Made by a program: the position numbers and the translations under genes. Of a stretch of DNA of 64,000 nt, positions 11,297 through 26,400 are shown in pieces (position 1 is the stretch's first letter; each line of letters begins with the position of its first letter). Source of the DNA: Opisthorchis felineus (Eukaryota; Platyhelminthes; Trematoda; Opisthorchiida; Opisthorchiidae). The stretch lies in contig SJOL01007572.1 in assembly GCA_004794785.1 (NCBI GenBank), positions 395,238 to 459,237 of the forward strand, given 5' to 3'. The notes below the pieces were generated by a model. That model did not search any database, had not been told where the DNA came from, and worked only from the letters and a program-made list of their open reading frames with translations.

Positions 11297-11438
11297 ATGG
11301 AGATACGTGGAGCACACTCCGCCTCTAGACAGTTGTCTTATCTTCTTTTCGGCACACTTTTTGGATTTACGTTCACCACGCTGATTGTGAATGTGAACCG
11401 TGAGCCAGCGAAACCGGTTTTTGAGCTCTTAGGGCCAG
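11297..11438 (+). CDS. C1GALT1-like: C1GALT1-like exon 1: cytoplasmic tail and signal anchor
   Basis: The exon codes for a short N-terminal tail, a hydrophobic anchor (LSYLLFGTLFGFTFTTLIV) and the start of a lumenal stem, as expected for a type II Golgi enzyme. It ends at CCAG followed by a consensus GTGAGT donor at 11439, in phase 1. The ATG at 11297 was chosen because it places a basic residue and about 16 residues before the anchor. The same frame is open back to an ATG at 11165, so an earlier start is possible. Membership in this gene rests on position, phase and topology, not on conserved catalytic motifs. Confidence 0.6.
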
Positions 11439-14400
11439 GTGAGTGATGAATCCCTTTACATCCATTCTGTTCGAGTTGCGTTCGTTCTCTCGTGGCACAA
11501 GTGCCAGACCTTCCTATCTGGACTGTTCCGGACACGTCTTGTCATTTAATGCGTTGAGTTCAGAATCCCGCCAAAGGGTAAAGGAGTTTCCTTTCCTAAT
11601 TTCACATTTATTTCCCTATCCCACTGCACATTTTGCGCCGCCCAGGTATGGATCGTTTCTGTGACACTGAGCTTTACGAATTTGTTCTAAAAACCAATTT
11701 GAAGCTTGCGGATCATATGCGGAATCGATAATATCTATTCACCACTGCCATTATATTTCAATTTTAATTCCCCCCCCATCGGAAACGAAGCACCTGTTGG
11801 TGAACTCATCGCGATGTGTATTTTCTGCTGAAGGATTTGGAACGCTTGGTGGAACTCATTAGTTAAACTGTGGAGGTTGGTAGCAAGAGTCCCTCATGCA
11901 CGTACCATTCTTGAACTTATTTTTCTGGAGGGCGCTTAAATTTCATGGAACAGTTGAGAAGGGCAGCAACGGAGTACACCATTTCCCCCGATTAATTCAC
12001 CGAACTCGAGATACATCAGTTGTTAAGGTACGAAATTGCTGACCTTAAGGTCGGTGGTTCAAACCTAACGTCGGCCTCTCGACTGCTCCTGTCTAGACTT
12101 GGGAAGCCTGACAGTATCTCAGCCTTCGTGCTTTCTTCGGGTGTGCATGGTAGCTAAGCACTGAAAGGGTAGCTGAACGATTATTATTACTATTTATTAT
12201 TTCTTAGTCCCCTCAAAATCCGGACTTCCCTCAGAAGAGACCACTTAGGCAGGTGCCTACTGGAGGAGGCACTGTGTGTGTAAAAGTCAGTCAGAGAAGA
12301 CAAGAAGGGTTAGTTTCTCTGCTTATGATTTGAGCGATATATTAATGGGAGCTTAGCACTAGAGTACCTGGTAGAGTATATGCTGTATACTTGTGTACAC
12401 TCACACCAACCTCTGTGACGCTGTCATCTGCCCGACGCCATTTTTACTTCAGCGAATGAGTTGTTACCGAACTCACTGTATCGTTGCTATGCGTTGCGTT
12501 GTATTCCGAATACGTCGTTTCATTGAAACTGCCTTCTTACTTGACGGACATAACAGTACCATTGCGATACCAACATGGTTCCCACATCGTCGCGTTCACG
12601 TAGAGTCTACCTGGAAATTCACCAATTGCTCTAATTTTTTTTGGGCTCTTCTATAAATAAATGCGCTCGTAGATAGGTTCTACAACCACCTATCGAATGC
12701 ACGTTGAAGTGTAGCCCATAATCCGGTAGCTGTTAAATGGCAAAAATGCTTGAGCATTTCCGGTGCATGTCAAACCACAGGGATGTGTGAATTTGCGGTG
12801 AGTAGATGCCATGATAATAAAACTTTAATTTAAGTGGCAGAGCCACTCACACTACTGCTTAAAAATGAAGCCATCAACACTTTGCCGATCATTGCATCCG
12901 AAATTATCTTGTTAGGTGAAGTGGCACAGCTTCCAATTTTTTTGTTGCTACCATCTCGTAGGGTTACTCACTCTTATTAGCTTGAAAAACGGTGACACCA
13001 CATCAGCGTTTCGCACTTGACGTTTTTGAGATCAATACACAGACCTAACAACAATTAATACGGGTATCGCGTATGAGGATTACAATGTTTCTGGAACTGT
13101 GGAGACGCGTTTCTTTCTGAGCAAGCTTGGTGTTACAGCAGTAAAAACTATCACCAATAGAATGCTCACTTGCAATTATGGATGTCTTTTAAATGGGGCT
13201 CAAATGAGGTATAAATGTATCTTTCTACGATGTTCTTCACCAGGATGCTCCAAGCAAGGGTCGCCTAATGTCCCACTCGACCTGATGTTCTGTGTATCGA
13301 AGTATTCTACTTGACGCGATATTGCTTTTAAGGTTAATGAAAACTATAACAATCCAGACAAACGAAAAAGTAGTCGGCTGAAGATTGTGGCAAACCACTT
13401 TCACTGCCGAAGCATGTGTAGTCTCATGCGATTGTTTGGAGATTTGACCACTTGTAAGAAGTGCGGTGATGGTTTAGTGAAGGCCTGGTGAGGGGTGGAC
13501 GTATTGCAAAAAAGAAAATCCAGGTCTTTTGAATTAATTACCATGTTGACTGAGTTTCATCGAAAACGAGTAATTAATCAGTGTGTCCGGAAAGCAAATC
13601 GGAACCATTCGACTCTCAGGTAGCTCGTCACATGGTTTTGGTAACGGGTTCAAATTCTTAAGATTCCCGCTCGAGTAATTAAATTGTTCCTTGAGGGGAC
13701 ATTACTGGTAAAACTGTTGAAAAATGCTAAACATTCCACGGCCAGTGCCGTCCTTCTTCGGTTTATTAGATTGGTGCATTCTGAAGTTTCCGTCAAGTGA
13801 ATTGTACGCAAGTGGCGCAGCATACTCATTTGGAAAATAATGTAAACGCGAGATTTAGCTTAGATTCATTTGAGCCTGACGATAGCAAGAACCCGTTTTG
13901 CAAATGAGCGTGAATCTTCTGTTCTTAGGGTCACATGGGATTGCATGATTGTGTCATTCAGGTAGTCGGATTCCCATTTTCCAATGTGACAGAGCAAATA
14001 ATGCTCGAAATGAGTTGGGAACTTGGTCTAGAGGCCTATGCGATTGATAAGCCGGTCCGTCAACTCCAGTGCTCGCCCTCTATTTCAAACCGTTCAAAGC
14101 AAATCAATAAGGTTCTCCGACAACCTAGAACGACTAAGTTTGTGGACGTTATTGTCATTTATGTAAATGTATATGTTATTCTAAAGAAGTACGTCATCTA
14201 AACTCAGTTATCATTTATACACATTTCAAGTTCGTCCCCTAGTGGTTCGTCAGTAAGTTTAGATACTTCACCTATTAGGCTGCTTCTCTGCTCGTCTGTA
14301 CTTTCAAACGCCAGATGCACCGATGCATCGTGAACGGATTCCTATTTATTATTTGGATTCAAGCCACGATTTATACGACACCCACCCCCATGCACGCACG

Positions 14401-17400
14401 CATGTGGCCGCAGTATGTTGCTAACGCCGCATGGACTATTCAGCTCACTGTTATGCTTGTGCTACTGCATAATATTGAGTACCGTGTATTTGATGCTTGG
14501 ATTAGGGTCACGCCCACGCACGCTCACCCTTTCACTGTTGCGGATAAATTGGGGACACTGCAACGCACGTAACATATCCGTAACATGAGGTATCCGAATT
14601 CACAAGCAAATTATATTGTACGTGCCTCAGGTTTTGACAATAATACAATGATGCATTTTAGCCAGCGAATTAACATTTTGGCTCCTTTGTAACTCTTGCA
14701 AATGTTCCGTCTTAAAGACCTCATTTATCATCCACACACATCGTTACCATGTACGTTGGTAAAACCTCAAACATGCAGTTATTGCCCCTAGTAGTATATA
14801 CTGAAAAAGTTCATAGTTTTTGTCTACTCAACGCAGCACGCACTTGGCTTCTGCCAACAGATACTGAAGATTTGTCAAGGCCAGAATCAGCTTTAGAAAC
14901 GCTGGGATGGGGGCAATTATTATGAACTGTCCACATAACTGAGCTGCGTCGACGTGGGCGCATCACCACAACTTCGGGACCTTGACCGCCGCTTTTCAGA
15001 TCCGTAACCTGATAGCATGGCTATTTCATATCCCAACAAATAGCATCTTCCTTATAAAGGTGACTTGACAGCCAAGACTCAAGTACCGAAACCGACAAAT
15101 GATCCCAAAAAGCCGATTGCCCATAGACTACACCAGTGCATAGTACATCCACATCTTCTCTGTTTCTATATTGAGGAAAACACGCCTAGGTAGTTTGTAT
15201 GCCGATGCACCACCGACTGGCGTCAATCCATGTGATTGTGTTCCGAATATGTATCTACTAAGTTTATCAACATGCTTGCAGATCGTTGATACTACTGTAG
15301 CGTCGGTGATAGGCTGTGTACCGCGAATGGTAAGCTAGTCTCACCGTCTGCATTATACCAGCGTCCAAATGGTACAGAATTGACGTATTTGAAGAGAGGG
15401 AAATCAGCTTCACGTTACCGATAAGGAGGGATGTTTTTAACACTTATCTTCCAATTTTCCAGCAGTTTGTTAGGATGAAGACTATTGTATATTCGTGAAC
15501 AATGGGGATCAAGGGGTTTATGTATCAATGCTGGCGACACATTAGGGGAATGTGTACGACGTCAGCAGCGGTGTTTCGGCCATGTATTGCACATGTTGAG
15601 TCATCATTTGCCGAAAAGTGCTGTTCCACATGCCCAATCTGGAGTGGCAGAGGCAGAGATGTAGCTAGTCTTTCAGCTGGCAGAGAAGTATGGAAGTGAT
15701 TACGAAAAGTCTGCGTACTGTCGGTGCGACCCGCCTTCGACGATTGGGTCCATGTGATCCTCCCTGTGTATAGTTAAAGTCGCTGCAAGATATAGTGTTC
15801 TTGTAGACGATTCCTATCCAATAGGTTTGAATGAGTGTCCAGAGATGTAGGCACTTTGGAACGACTGTGTTGGGCTAGCAATGAAGCAATTCTCCATCAA
15901 GTTTTATTCTTTTGTTCACAATGAGACTTTCAACTAAATCATGGTTGTCCGGCAGCGAAGCACCAGTGCTAAACTTTGATGTGTTGTCGATGATGATGTG
16001 TTACTGCGCATGCTACATATTGCGGCAGTATTTCAAGGGAATGTTGTTTACTGTTCCAAAAACTAAACAGGTAATGAGTGAGCGTTTATCACTTGGATTG
16101 GGGCATTTGTATAAAGTGAGTGGTATGTAAATAGTCCAGCAGGCATTTCAGACCAAGTGGCACATTGCCCTTCGGTCTGGGCAGCCCTGTGTTGTTCGCC
16201 TCTCGTCTAACGTTAACACGTACCAAACTCTATCTCTCACATAGTCCATATGACAAGTTGCGTGTTAGGTTACCTCTTACTTGTCTAACACCCATATTCT
16301 CCTTTTCACTTCGCGTTAGATTTAACCTCACATGTGACGTGTGCCGGCCGAAAAATTAATAATTTGGAGCGAGTGCCTCCCTAACAGTCCCGCCTATAGT
16401 ATCTTCGTGAGAATCTTTCAATGACGCTTAGTTTGCATCATGTCTTAAGTCAGAAGTAAGCAGAAGCTATGAGGGTCCATTTCGAGAAACGATTTGCAGA
16501 AAATATCCCGCAGCTGTTCCAACTATTTTAATGACCTAAAGCGTATAGATATCCATCTCACCTTATTCCAAGCATGGGAACTCCCGACACTTCTCTCTGT
16601 AGCCCGACTATTCCTGGCGATCACAACCCGAGGACTCGTTCTTCAGACTTAACCAGTGTATGACTGACCACGTTATCGCACACGCCATTAATCGGTTCGA
16701 TTGCAGTCGTAGCAAAATCTAGAGCGGCAAATCGAATGGATGCCTCATCAACGGATATCTGATTAGTTTTGGAACAATTGTTTAAAACATAGTTCACTAT
16801 TGTTGACTAAAATGGAGATTCATCGCCACATTGACAAACTTTCACGACAAAGCACACGTTTTCCGAAAATATTGCAGGTCAACAACGAATTGAAACTTAT
16901 GGACTATTGTTACGTTATCCAAACCGGAAAGAGCAACAAATCTAGAGGAGAAAAGCCGTTGGGTCGAGTTATTTGTTTACCTAGGAACATGATTTTCATA
17001 CTCTTTTAACCATTTAGTTTTAAACATTGTTTTAGGTTTTCTTAGTAAGAGACTGGTAAAAATTTCGACACGTTATGTTACATTACCTGGAGCTGGTATT
17101 TTGTTTCTGTTGATTCCCCCTGTGAATCAACGGTGAACAGCGATAATTTTCCTTTGTATTCCGACTACTCATGAGTAGCGTGACTCACGCCCGTTTATTA
17201 TGATGCTGTTTGTTTCCTTGCTGCTCGTTTTCCCCCTGTTTCGCCCCTGCTTAAGGTCTGCTTATGCCTTAGTAACTGATGTCGTGCTTCGTTGCCTGTC
17301 CGTCATTATTTGCAAGTTCGTCTCAGTTGTGCCTATTTTCGAGCGTCCACTCCGACGGAAAAGCGAGCCATCCGGTTATCGAACCCAGAGCTCCCGAACG

Positions 17401-20400
17401 GTAGGCGAACGCGCTGACCACTACACCAACCTGACACCCAGACGGGCCCATTTTTTGTATCACCCATGTACCGCACCTGCCAGATAGCCTTTGGCGAGAT
17501 TTGTTTTAAACGGCGAAACCGCGCAATCTGACTTGTCACGTGACACAAGCTACCGCGTCCCGCCGCCAACCGAAAGACAGTCCCTTACATCCCGAACGTA
17601 CTGATTTTCTGCGCCGTTATCCCTCTATACGGCCAACTCACACTGACAGACTGCCTGTATATGTATGTTTGTACATCGTTTGGTGCTTACTTGTTGTTGC
17701 TTCTAGAAATCCCTGCTGCTTCAGTGACTATTTTCCACTCCTGCCGATTGCGTCATTATTGATTGTACGTTTGCTTAATTCACGATGCTTACTAACCCGT
17801 TTGTCTGTAGAACCAGTTCCTGTCAGTCCTCAATACATCATCTGCTGCCCACGTCTGTCTGCTCCTACTGCCTACTGACTACGAACTGCGTATAATCTAA
17901 TAGCCGCAATCGTCCTGTGAGATCCATAACCGTCCGGATCTTACAGTTTCTATTGTGTGATAAGTTCGGCCCACTTAGATACATTTGATAAGTGCGTGAG
18001 CGTGGGCCTGCAAACCCATTTGAGACTGGCTTGCCGGCACTTTGTCCCCGGTCGAATTCGGCAAGCGTGTGAGAGACGAACTAGATTACGGCGCACCAGA
18101 TTACGCTTCCACCCGAGCCGCTTTTGTATTCGGTGTACGGTTTCTTCATTATGTTGCGAACCGCTGCTGCGTTGACGTTCGGTCATTCACCGACATCAGT
18201 CCCGGAAGGTATACTCCTCTTTGTCGAGTTATCACTATACTTAACCCTTGGTTTTGTGTAGTAAATTTTCCATCATTTCTGCAGCTCGGAATACCACCTT
18301 TGACATTGACACTAGTAAAAAGACCCAAACCGACATGAGAACTCTCTGAAGTTAGCTAATCCACAGTCGTATCCCTGTTTATTCTGGTCATGACAAAGAA
18401 AAGGTCGATCAAACTACTGTGCTGGATAGCCACAATGCCCCCAAATCACGAAACGAAGGCAGTGCATATCAAAGCGACCTGGGCACCACGGTGTGATCGG
18501 TATATGTTTATGAGCAGTGTGAATTCAAAAGATTTACCTTCCATTGGTGAGTCCTCCAGTTTCGTATTTATGTTTGGTTTTTCTCCTTTGATCAATCAAT
18601 CAATTCATCTATCAGCTGTAAACCGTGTACCATTAGCACAATGGTTCCAGCTGCTACAGTTTCGATCACCGGAAAGTGGGAGAGTGTGGGACGTACAGCC
18701 AAGCCTTGGAGGCGATGGTGTATATGCTTAGTTCGGGAACTGGGTAGCTATGCACTGAAGGCGATAGCTTGGATGCACGAGCGCCGCTGACTGCGCGATT
18801 GGGCCATTTCTGCCAGCGTCATTGACTATTGGTGAGATGAGTCCCGGGGTCCCCATCCAGAAAGGCGACAGTTTTCGACCCGACTAAGTTTACTGGATAG
18901 TGTTTTCGTACTTCGTTGTCAGGTCATACACTGTCCACCTCTCGGTCGCTTACATTCAGCACAGGGCTGGGCGAAAAGAGCTCTGCGAGGCAGACGGTCT
19001 TCTGACATGCGGAGTACATGTCCTAACCAGCGTAACCTATGAAGCGTGAGTAATTCATCTACCGCGGGAGAGTTCCTTCTTCCCAAGACCATCTGGCGTA
19101 CCTCAGCAATACTAATCCGATGTTCCCACCAGACCTGACCAATGCTTCGGAGACACCGATGGTCAAACACTGACATCTTTCGTGCGTCCTCTGCGCGTAG
19201 AGCCCACGTTTATGATTCATACATAATAACCAGCTAGTATGCAGCCGATCACCTCTTCTTTTTCATCTTCACCTCTGAACGACAGTAGTAGTACTTTTCG
19301 ACTGGCGTGGTCCGCATTTTTCATGATTGACCAATTCGAGTCTTATGATTGCAGGGTAGGTGGTATGTCTGATGACCGTTGCAAGCTAGCGGCCCGTCCG
19401 AAACGTATTCTTGCCTATTCCCGTCGGGGTTGATATTCATTAGTTATTATCCATCTTTTTTTGCTGGTTCGCTAGAAGTTCACGGGTGCTGACTTCTTAC
19501 TTTTGAGAGTGGCCAAAGGTTTTCCGGATAAACTCGCCGCCGTGGTGCCTTACTAATTGGTTCCGATACACACTAGCTGGTTGACATATGTACTCCTAGG
19601 AAGACTGGAACAGCTTTCAGACGATTTGCTGGAAATGGCCCAAGGTGTCGTGCTATGCATCGATCGAGATAATAGTTTTTAAACCGAGCTGCCCTTCGAA
19701 ATTGGATCAATGCCACACAGAGATTATATTTTGGATGTACGTCCTAATGGATAGTCAGGGAAAATGACAGTCGTTGAACAAATTTCGCTACGCGTGCGAT
19801 TCAGGTTCTCCGAGTTTGTTTAGATATTACGTGATATGCATTGATTCTCCTCCAAACATGTATACCAGGTGCTGAGCCATGGATTGCACGTTCCGTAAAG
19901 GAAGTTATGCCGCCTTCTTTCCCGCTTGACAAGTGTTTACAAACTTCGATTTTTGCTACATATTCTTTGATCGATTATTCCAACCCATATAACTGTACGC
20001 TTTCCTGTTGTGCTACCGAACTGTGCTTTCCCATTTAAAGGTGTTGTCTTGACATGATACCTAATCGATGAGATGTAAATCACAGTGCAGTTGTTCACAT
20101 CGTTCAGATTCAAAGACTTGTTGATTGATCCCGTGAACAGCACTACCAACTGAATTGGGATACCCAGTTTTCCTGTCCTGTCCCGCTGATCAACTAAGCT
20201 AACGGGTCTCATTCGAACTGATTGTATATCTGTCATCCGGAGGTCTGCGCATATTAGCCTGTCATGCGTAGCATGTACAAAGTTCTGTACATCTTAAAAG
20301 CGTGACGATCACTTTGTAAACCTACCGAATCAAACTCAAGGACTATTATTCAAAGCTGATGACGAACTGGAGAACTCTAACTCCATACTGGTGTTTTCAA

Positions 20401-23400
20401 TATGGACCCCACTTCATAACGCCCTAAGTAAACGACACCTTGAAGCAGTGCGTTATATTCGAAAGAATAAGAACATTACTATATCTCTCCCTGGAAACGG
20501 GGAATAGTACTGTGATCCTGGCAAAGTGAGACAAGGTGGAAAGATATGTACACATTTGGATATACAGAGAAATTCATTTCTGTACCCAATGAGAAACACA
20601 AGGAAGCGTGCGTGGAACGCCGAATATCCGCATTGAATACAACTTCGCTTCAGGAGGTTTCCACCGTTTATCCGCTTACTTCGACCATGCATGTTTGACC
20701 GACGCATATTTTGCACCTCCGTACCCAACATCCACCTTTCCGTAAAGACCGCCCCATCCGACACCGGTACACTAGCCTGTGTCTGTGCGTGCCGCTGGCA
20801 TATTCATGCCTGTTCGTGCCGCGACTGCTGGGCTTGCTTTGACTCGCTCTTTCGTGATTTCGACCGCAGCCCACACTATCGGGCCAACATTCCACTCGCG
20901 TAGTTTTGCATGCGGAACTTGGCCTTTCATCACTACTGGTTTGGAGCATGAAATTGGAATAAGTATTTTCGAATTGACCGAGCTACTCTTCCGATGTACT
21001 TTTAACGTACAGTTTTTGTTTAACGGTGGTCTGTATAGAAAAACTGATGGAAGCCCCTGTCTACTGTTTATGACAAAGATCGGAAGGAGAGAATTGCAAA
21101 CATATTGGAACACTGCAGCCGATGAGTAGACGAAATGCCTTGATAAGCTCACAGGAAAGTTGACTTGGTACCGTCGCTAATCCGTTCCGATCGCGCCCAT
21201 TCTCGCCTGCTGTTCCCCATAGAAAAGGAGGGAATTGAGAGGCCTCACTCATTTGAGGTGCACCTCGGTTGCCTACCAAGTGGGTGAGTACAGTGTAGAG
21301 TAAGGAGAAATCCTGGGTCATGCAGTGTACCAATTTTCTTGGCTTATTTCCACTGGAGCCAAAACGGTTGACTCCTTGCTTTGAGAAGTCGGAATCACCC
21401 ATTCAGGTGATACGTGCTGAACGAGCCATGCGCTTACAAAATGTCTGTACTGAGATACCCTTTGATAAGAGTGTCGTTCAACCACTCGAAACGCGTACAA
21501 TGTTAGTAGCAGCAAAGAGTGACCTGTTTTGGAGAGATTCGGCTGCCGAATTATTAGTTATCGAAAAAAATCGCTCAGCTTTAACACCATTTCGTACATA
21601 ATTGCTATGCCACGTGAAAGGACCACGAGGGCTGGGATACTGCCAGGTTGCCCAAGCCTAGACAGGGGAAGTCGAGACGCAGAAGTCGAATTCGAACCAC
21701 GCATCTTCCGGTCAGTAAATTCACGCTGCAACCACCCCAAGTATTGGTTTTGAAAGCAAATAACACCAAAAAGCACCTTAGAACACCACTTGACTGTTTT
21801 GTTGATTAAAAAGCCTCCCTTCGTCTACCCGAATAAAAAGGATAAGCTGTTGGAGTTGATCTCATCCCTAGTAATATATTTGTTCTGATGCGTCTGTGGG
21901 TCGTCCAGTTTTCATCCAACACCGGTCAGCTTTCTCTCCGTATCCATGTGCACAGTGCTAGTCGACTATCCCAAAATGATACGGGATCAGTCAGAAAAGC
22001 CAGTGTCGTCCACATGGTGGACTGGAGTTACACGGTAGATACCAACAAAGCCTTCAGATTGGTGTATAGAGTCACCATCAACCTTTCCAACGCTGTGTGG
22101 TGACGCAAACTGGACACTGGCATCAGAATGGTCGTACCCACAGCTTGTGCAAATTAACAAGCCTAGGTAGAGCACTCCAGGTGAACCGACCTAATAGTCA
22201 GGTCAAATGCCAGCTGGGAATTGACAGCTAAGTGTGCACGTCTTTTACCAGACGCTTGACTGAGTCCAAGTGACATTTTCCGTTTTTTTTTTTCTTGTGA
22301 TGAGCCTTGGCGTTCGGAAAAGACTCGCCAACAAGGAACACAACAGCCTTATTGCGAACAAGCGAGTGCTAAAGTTACAAGGGGCCTCGCACTGCTTAAA
22401 GGGCACTTTTGTCATTGACTCAGGCTGTCTGATCGGCGTTTGGTGAACATCCATCATCGTCGGCTGTACTTCTGTGGCGTACCTAAACACTCATCGACCG
22501 TTTCTGAATTGACTGACTGCTTGACCGTTCGATCGCAAGCTGGTTGCTCTGGCCTGGATGCTTGACGGCTTCTATACTGCGATTTTGGTGGGGCTTTGGT
22601 GTCTCAGTAGGTTTCGGGCGTTCTGGGTCTATTTTCAGGAATCTGACCTTCCTGGCAGTCTCCCACCTTTCACTTAGATCCATAGCACGTATCGGTCAGC
22701 TGATGATTATTTGAATGTAATTTGTTAGCCTCAAAAGTTCCCTTCTCTCTTTCGTTTTGATTGCCTACCAAACCAAAGTGTTTGATAATTGATAAACATT
22801 TGTTTAGGATTCGGGAAGTCTAATTCTGAGGAGCTGAAGTTTTCTAAATGGCCGGATCCTGTCAATCGATCCAGATGGTTGCGTGCACGTGGGTGCTAAA
22901 GCAATACTGTGCCGTTTGACTACCTCATGGAAACATTATAACGGACATAAATTATTGTTCCATTATCCTCCACTTATATGCGTGTCATGCAATGCTCTTT
23001 TAGTTCACCTTCATCCGCTTTGAATATGGAGTGAATATTCCCAAATCAGAACAGTGCCACACATAGGCCGTCTAATGTTCCAGTTGGAAATGTCCAGCAC
23101 TTTCCACCAATTTCGTAAGCTGTATCACACAAAGATTATTTATGTTTTATAGCTTGGGGACCTGTGATCTTGGACATTAGTGCATGATGAAAAGCAGTAC
23201 ATACATTCGTGAGGCGTTTCGGTATTCAGTGCCCGTCCGTTCACGAATACGACCAATCCTCACATGAGGCTGACCAAAACAGAATAGTTGAGCCCGACGG
23301 ATGAATGCGCAAGCTTTAATAGTAAACGAGGTGTTTCTGATCATTCTGATACTATTCCATTAGCCTGGGTGATGACTCTAAACCAGTGCGTCTCTACCAG

Positions 23401-26400
23401 TCTTATTCTGGCAGTTTTGTGCATATTATTTTCTTGCAAGCCGTTCGAGTTGTTTCCGCTGTGTACTGACGTTCAGTGGACTGACCACTGTTAACGGGTA
23501 AAACCGCACCGCAGTCTGGTTAATCACCTCTGATTACTTCGATATTTGACGCAGTTACAGACTAGTCCCCACTAACCATCTATTAGTTTCCGGTTCCCCC
23601 ACTTCTTGCAGCTGCAGTGCAGACAGAGGGCCGCGAATTTTTGTGGGAGAAAACTGCGTTTGCTTTGAACTATGTTTGGACGCACTTTGGTGAAGAATTT
23701 GATTTCTTCTACAAGGCTGATGATGACACGTACGCTCTGATCGACAACATGCGTTTGCTATTGGCGGACCACGATCCCAATATTCCTGCACTAATAGGAA
23801 AAGTACACAAGGTGAGGCTGGTTTTGTATGAACTGATCGATCTTGTCAAATATAAATTTTTCTTGGTCCACCAATGACGGATTACGTGATTTGTCCTACC
23901 GGTGCACAAAGATGTACGGGCCAGTTATCTTTTGTCTTATTTTCATCAGTTAGTGCCGAAGTGGTGTACAGGCCCACCATTTTAATATATCTTCATGCGA
24001 CTAGGAAGCGGAAATTCCAAATATATTGGACCATTGAATTCAGTTCTAAGCTTTACATGGTGCGATACCATACTCCCGATGGCCACAGCGAGCGTGCTGA
24101 TGTCCTCACGCGAGCGACTGTACTATATTGATTTTAAACCTCTCTTGAGGTTGCTGAAAAGAACGTCACCAACGAGAGATTCAGCTAGAATCATTTGAGT
24201 CTCACGTTCTACCCAATTTAGTGTGCGAATGAGTGTATTTTGCGAATGGTCCCGATAGGCATGTTCATCAAACTTTCGCTGTCCAAGATTGCTCCGCGTT
24301 TGAATTGATGTGGTTTTATCCGAAGATCCTGTTTTATGGAATACAGAAGAATGGTTATAAAATAATGAATAACCAGAATCAGCGGCCCAGGGAATCTAGC
24401 GTTGCATGCCGGATCTGGCCCGTGGACCGTAGTTATGTACCCTGGGTTAGGGTATCGTGGCGATCACCAATGTGAGGCTAACGTGGAGACCCCCGGAAGC
24501 ACCCAAATGACGTCTCGTCCGACCACATCCTACATATGTTGGATCTGCCCAACGTCACCTGGTCATTAGCTTTAGATCACTAAACACTAGCTGACTGATG
24601 TGAATGTTGAGGTGCTTCGGTCTTCTTGTTCATAAATGACGATTTTCGGTAGGTTCCTCTCCCATAATAGCTTCTTTCAAAAGGGGTCATTTTCAGTCAG
24701 TCTTCTTAGATGGGATCACCAGGAAGGGAGATCTTGTTCACACGAGAAGAAGGAAGAAAAAAGATGTTATCAATTACGCGTTATTTTAACAACACATGAA
24801 AATGCCCGGATGATTCTGTACCAGTGCAAGCGCTTTTTGTGCCTGGACACTAGAGATATTGTTTGTCTAAGCACAACCAGCATTACTTCGCTCACTCCTG
24901 TATTTCAGTGTGTTTTGTTGTCCAATCTAAGTGTAAACCACCGAAGGAAGCACGAGAGGTGAGATACTATCAGGTTGCCCAAGACTTTTCAGGAGCTGTC
25001 CAGATGCAGTGGTTGGGTTCGAGCAACGGACCTTCCGGTGGGCTATTTCGCGCTTTAACCACTGAGCCCTCCCAAGATCCGGTTACGGATAGAATGTGAT
25101 GTAAACCGAATGGCCTGGAAACGGAAGTTGTGTACTACTGGGAGCTGAAAAGAATAAGTTTCTTTGAGTGGTATGGCTACCGACAAAATGGATATTCTTC
25201 TGAATAAATCTATTCTGCCTACTTTGAGTGCCCAATTAAATTATCATTCGCTTCGCTTTTACGGTAGATTGGCTTTAACTGTGTTTCCATTTGGTTGTAA
25301 ACTGCTGTCAATCTGTTGACGACGTGTGAACTAAACTGTCTTTGAAGTCATAGTGGAACCGTAGGTTGTGAGTATTGATGCTGCCCCACAGAATGTGGCA
25401 TGTTATTGCAACGTTTAAATGAGGTACGTATCTGCGATGAGCATATTGACGGTGGTTTACCGTCGACCCGTTTTCCTTGTGCGACCGCTCATAAGGCGTT
25501 AGATGTGGACTCACGAGACTACTGAACGCGTCCAGACCAAAACCTACATGTGCAGAGAATGACGTGTCGCCAAGGTCGTCATCGGTAACCACACGGTCCG
25601 TATACCATGTGCGTGAGCGGAGCTTACCCAACACAGCCAGCAGAGCGGTATTCTTGGTCTTTTGTGTTCTCCTTATCGCGTAGTCTGGTGGGTCTAATTC
25701 ACGCCTATCCGATAGGTGTTCTCGCGTTACAACACAAGCAGATGGGGTGTTTACAACGGAGATTTCATTTGAACAGATGCAGTCTGTCCTCATACAGGAG
25801 CATCAACAGTTTAAGCTGACCCATTTTAAGCTCATCGAGACGCTGAATGAAAAGCCGCTTATCCAGAATATTGACCCGACCGTTTCAGTGGTCGGCACAA
25901 TGCTCAGTGCGGTTCATGAATTCCATTTCGATCCGATTTCATGCGTTACTTTTGCTTTATGGTTCACCAAACATGAAGACTTGTTCATAGTGGAACTAGG
26001 AAACGGCGAAGATTCCTGCAATGTTAGACAACTGGCCAGCAAAATCGGAGTTGCCGAAAACGAACGTTTTACGAACTATATTTTGCCCGGAAAACCAAGT
26101 GAGATTACGTTTGATGAAGCCATTTCCTTTTTAACTACAATATTTGGTAAACAGACTTCGATTTGTTCAGTCTTCGATATCATTATATGGATTTAAGCAA
26201 AAATGCTGCTGAAGACTTGGTCAAATATGCATGCAAAGTCAACAAGGAATGTGGGCGTTTCAGACTCCGAGGATGAACTCATATGTCCTATATTTGTATT
26301 CGGGTTGCAGTCTTCTCAAGGCGCAGATCTAAGAAAAAGAATTCTCAACAAGGTTGAGCAGAATCCACGTGTGACGTTGCAGAATGTTACAACTGAATTC

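Noticed and set aside
17362..17445. Possible minus-strand tRNA gene
   Set aside because: B box present but the ends do not form an acceptor stem; treated as a tRNA-derived repeat.
25308..25793. 161-codon minus-strand frame
   Set aside because: It runs antisense across the 5' LTR and the start of gag, with no recognised motif.
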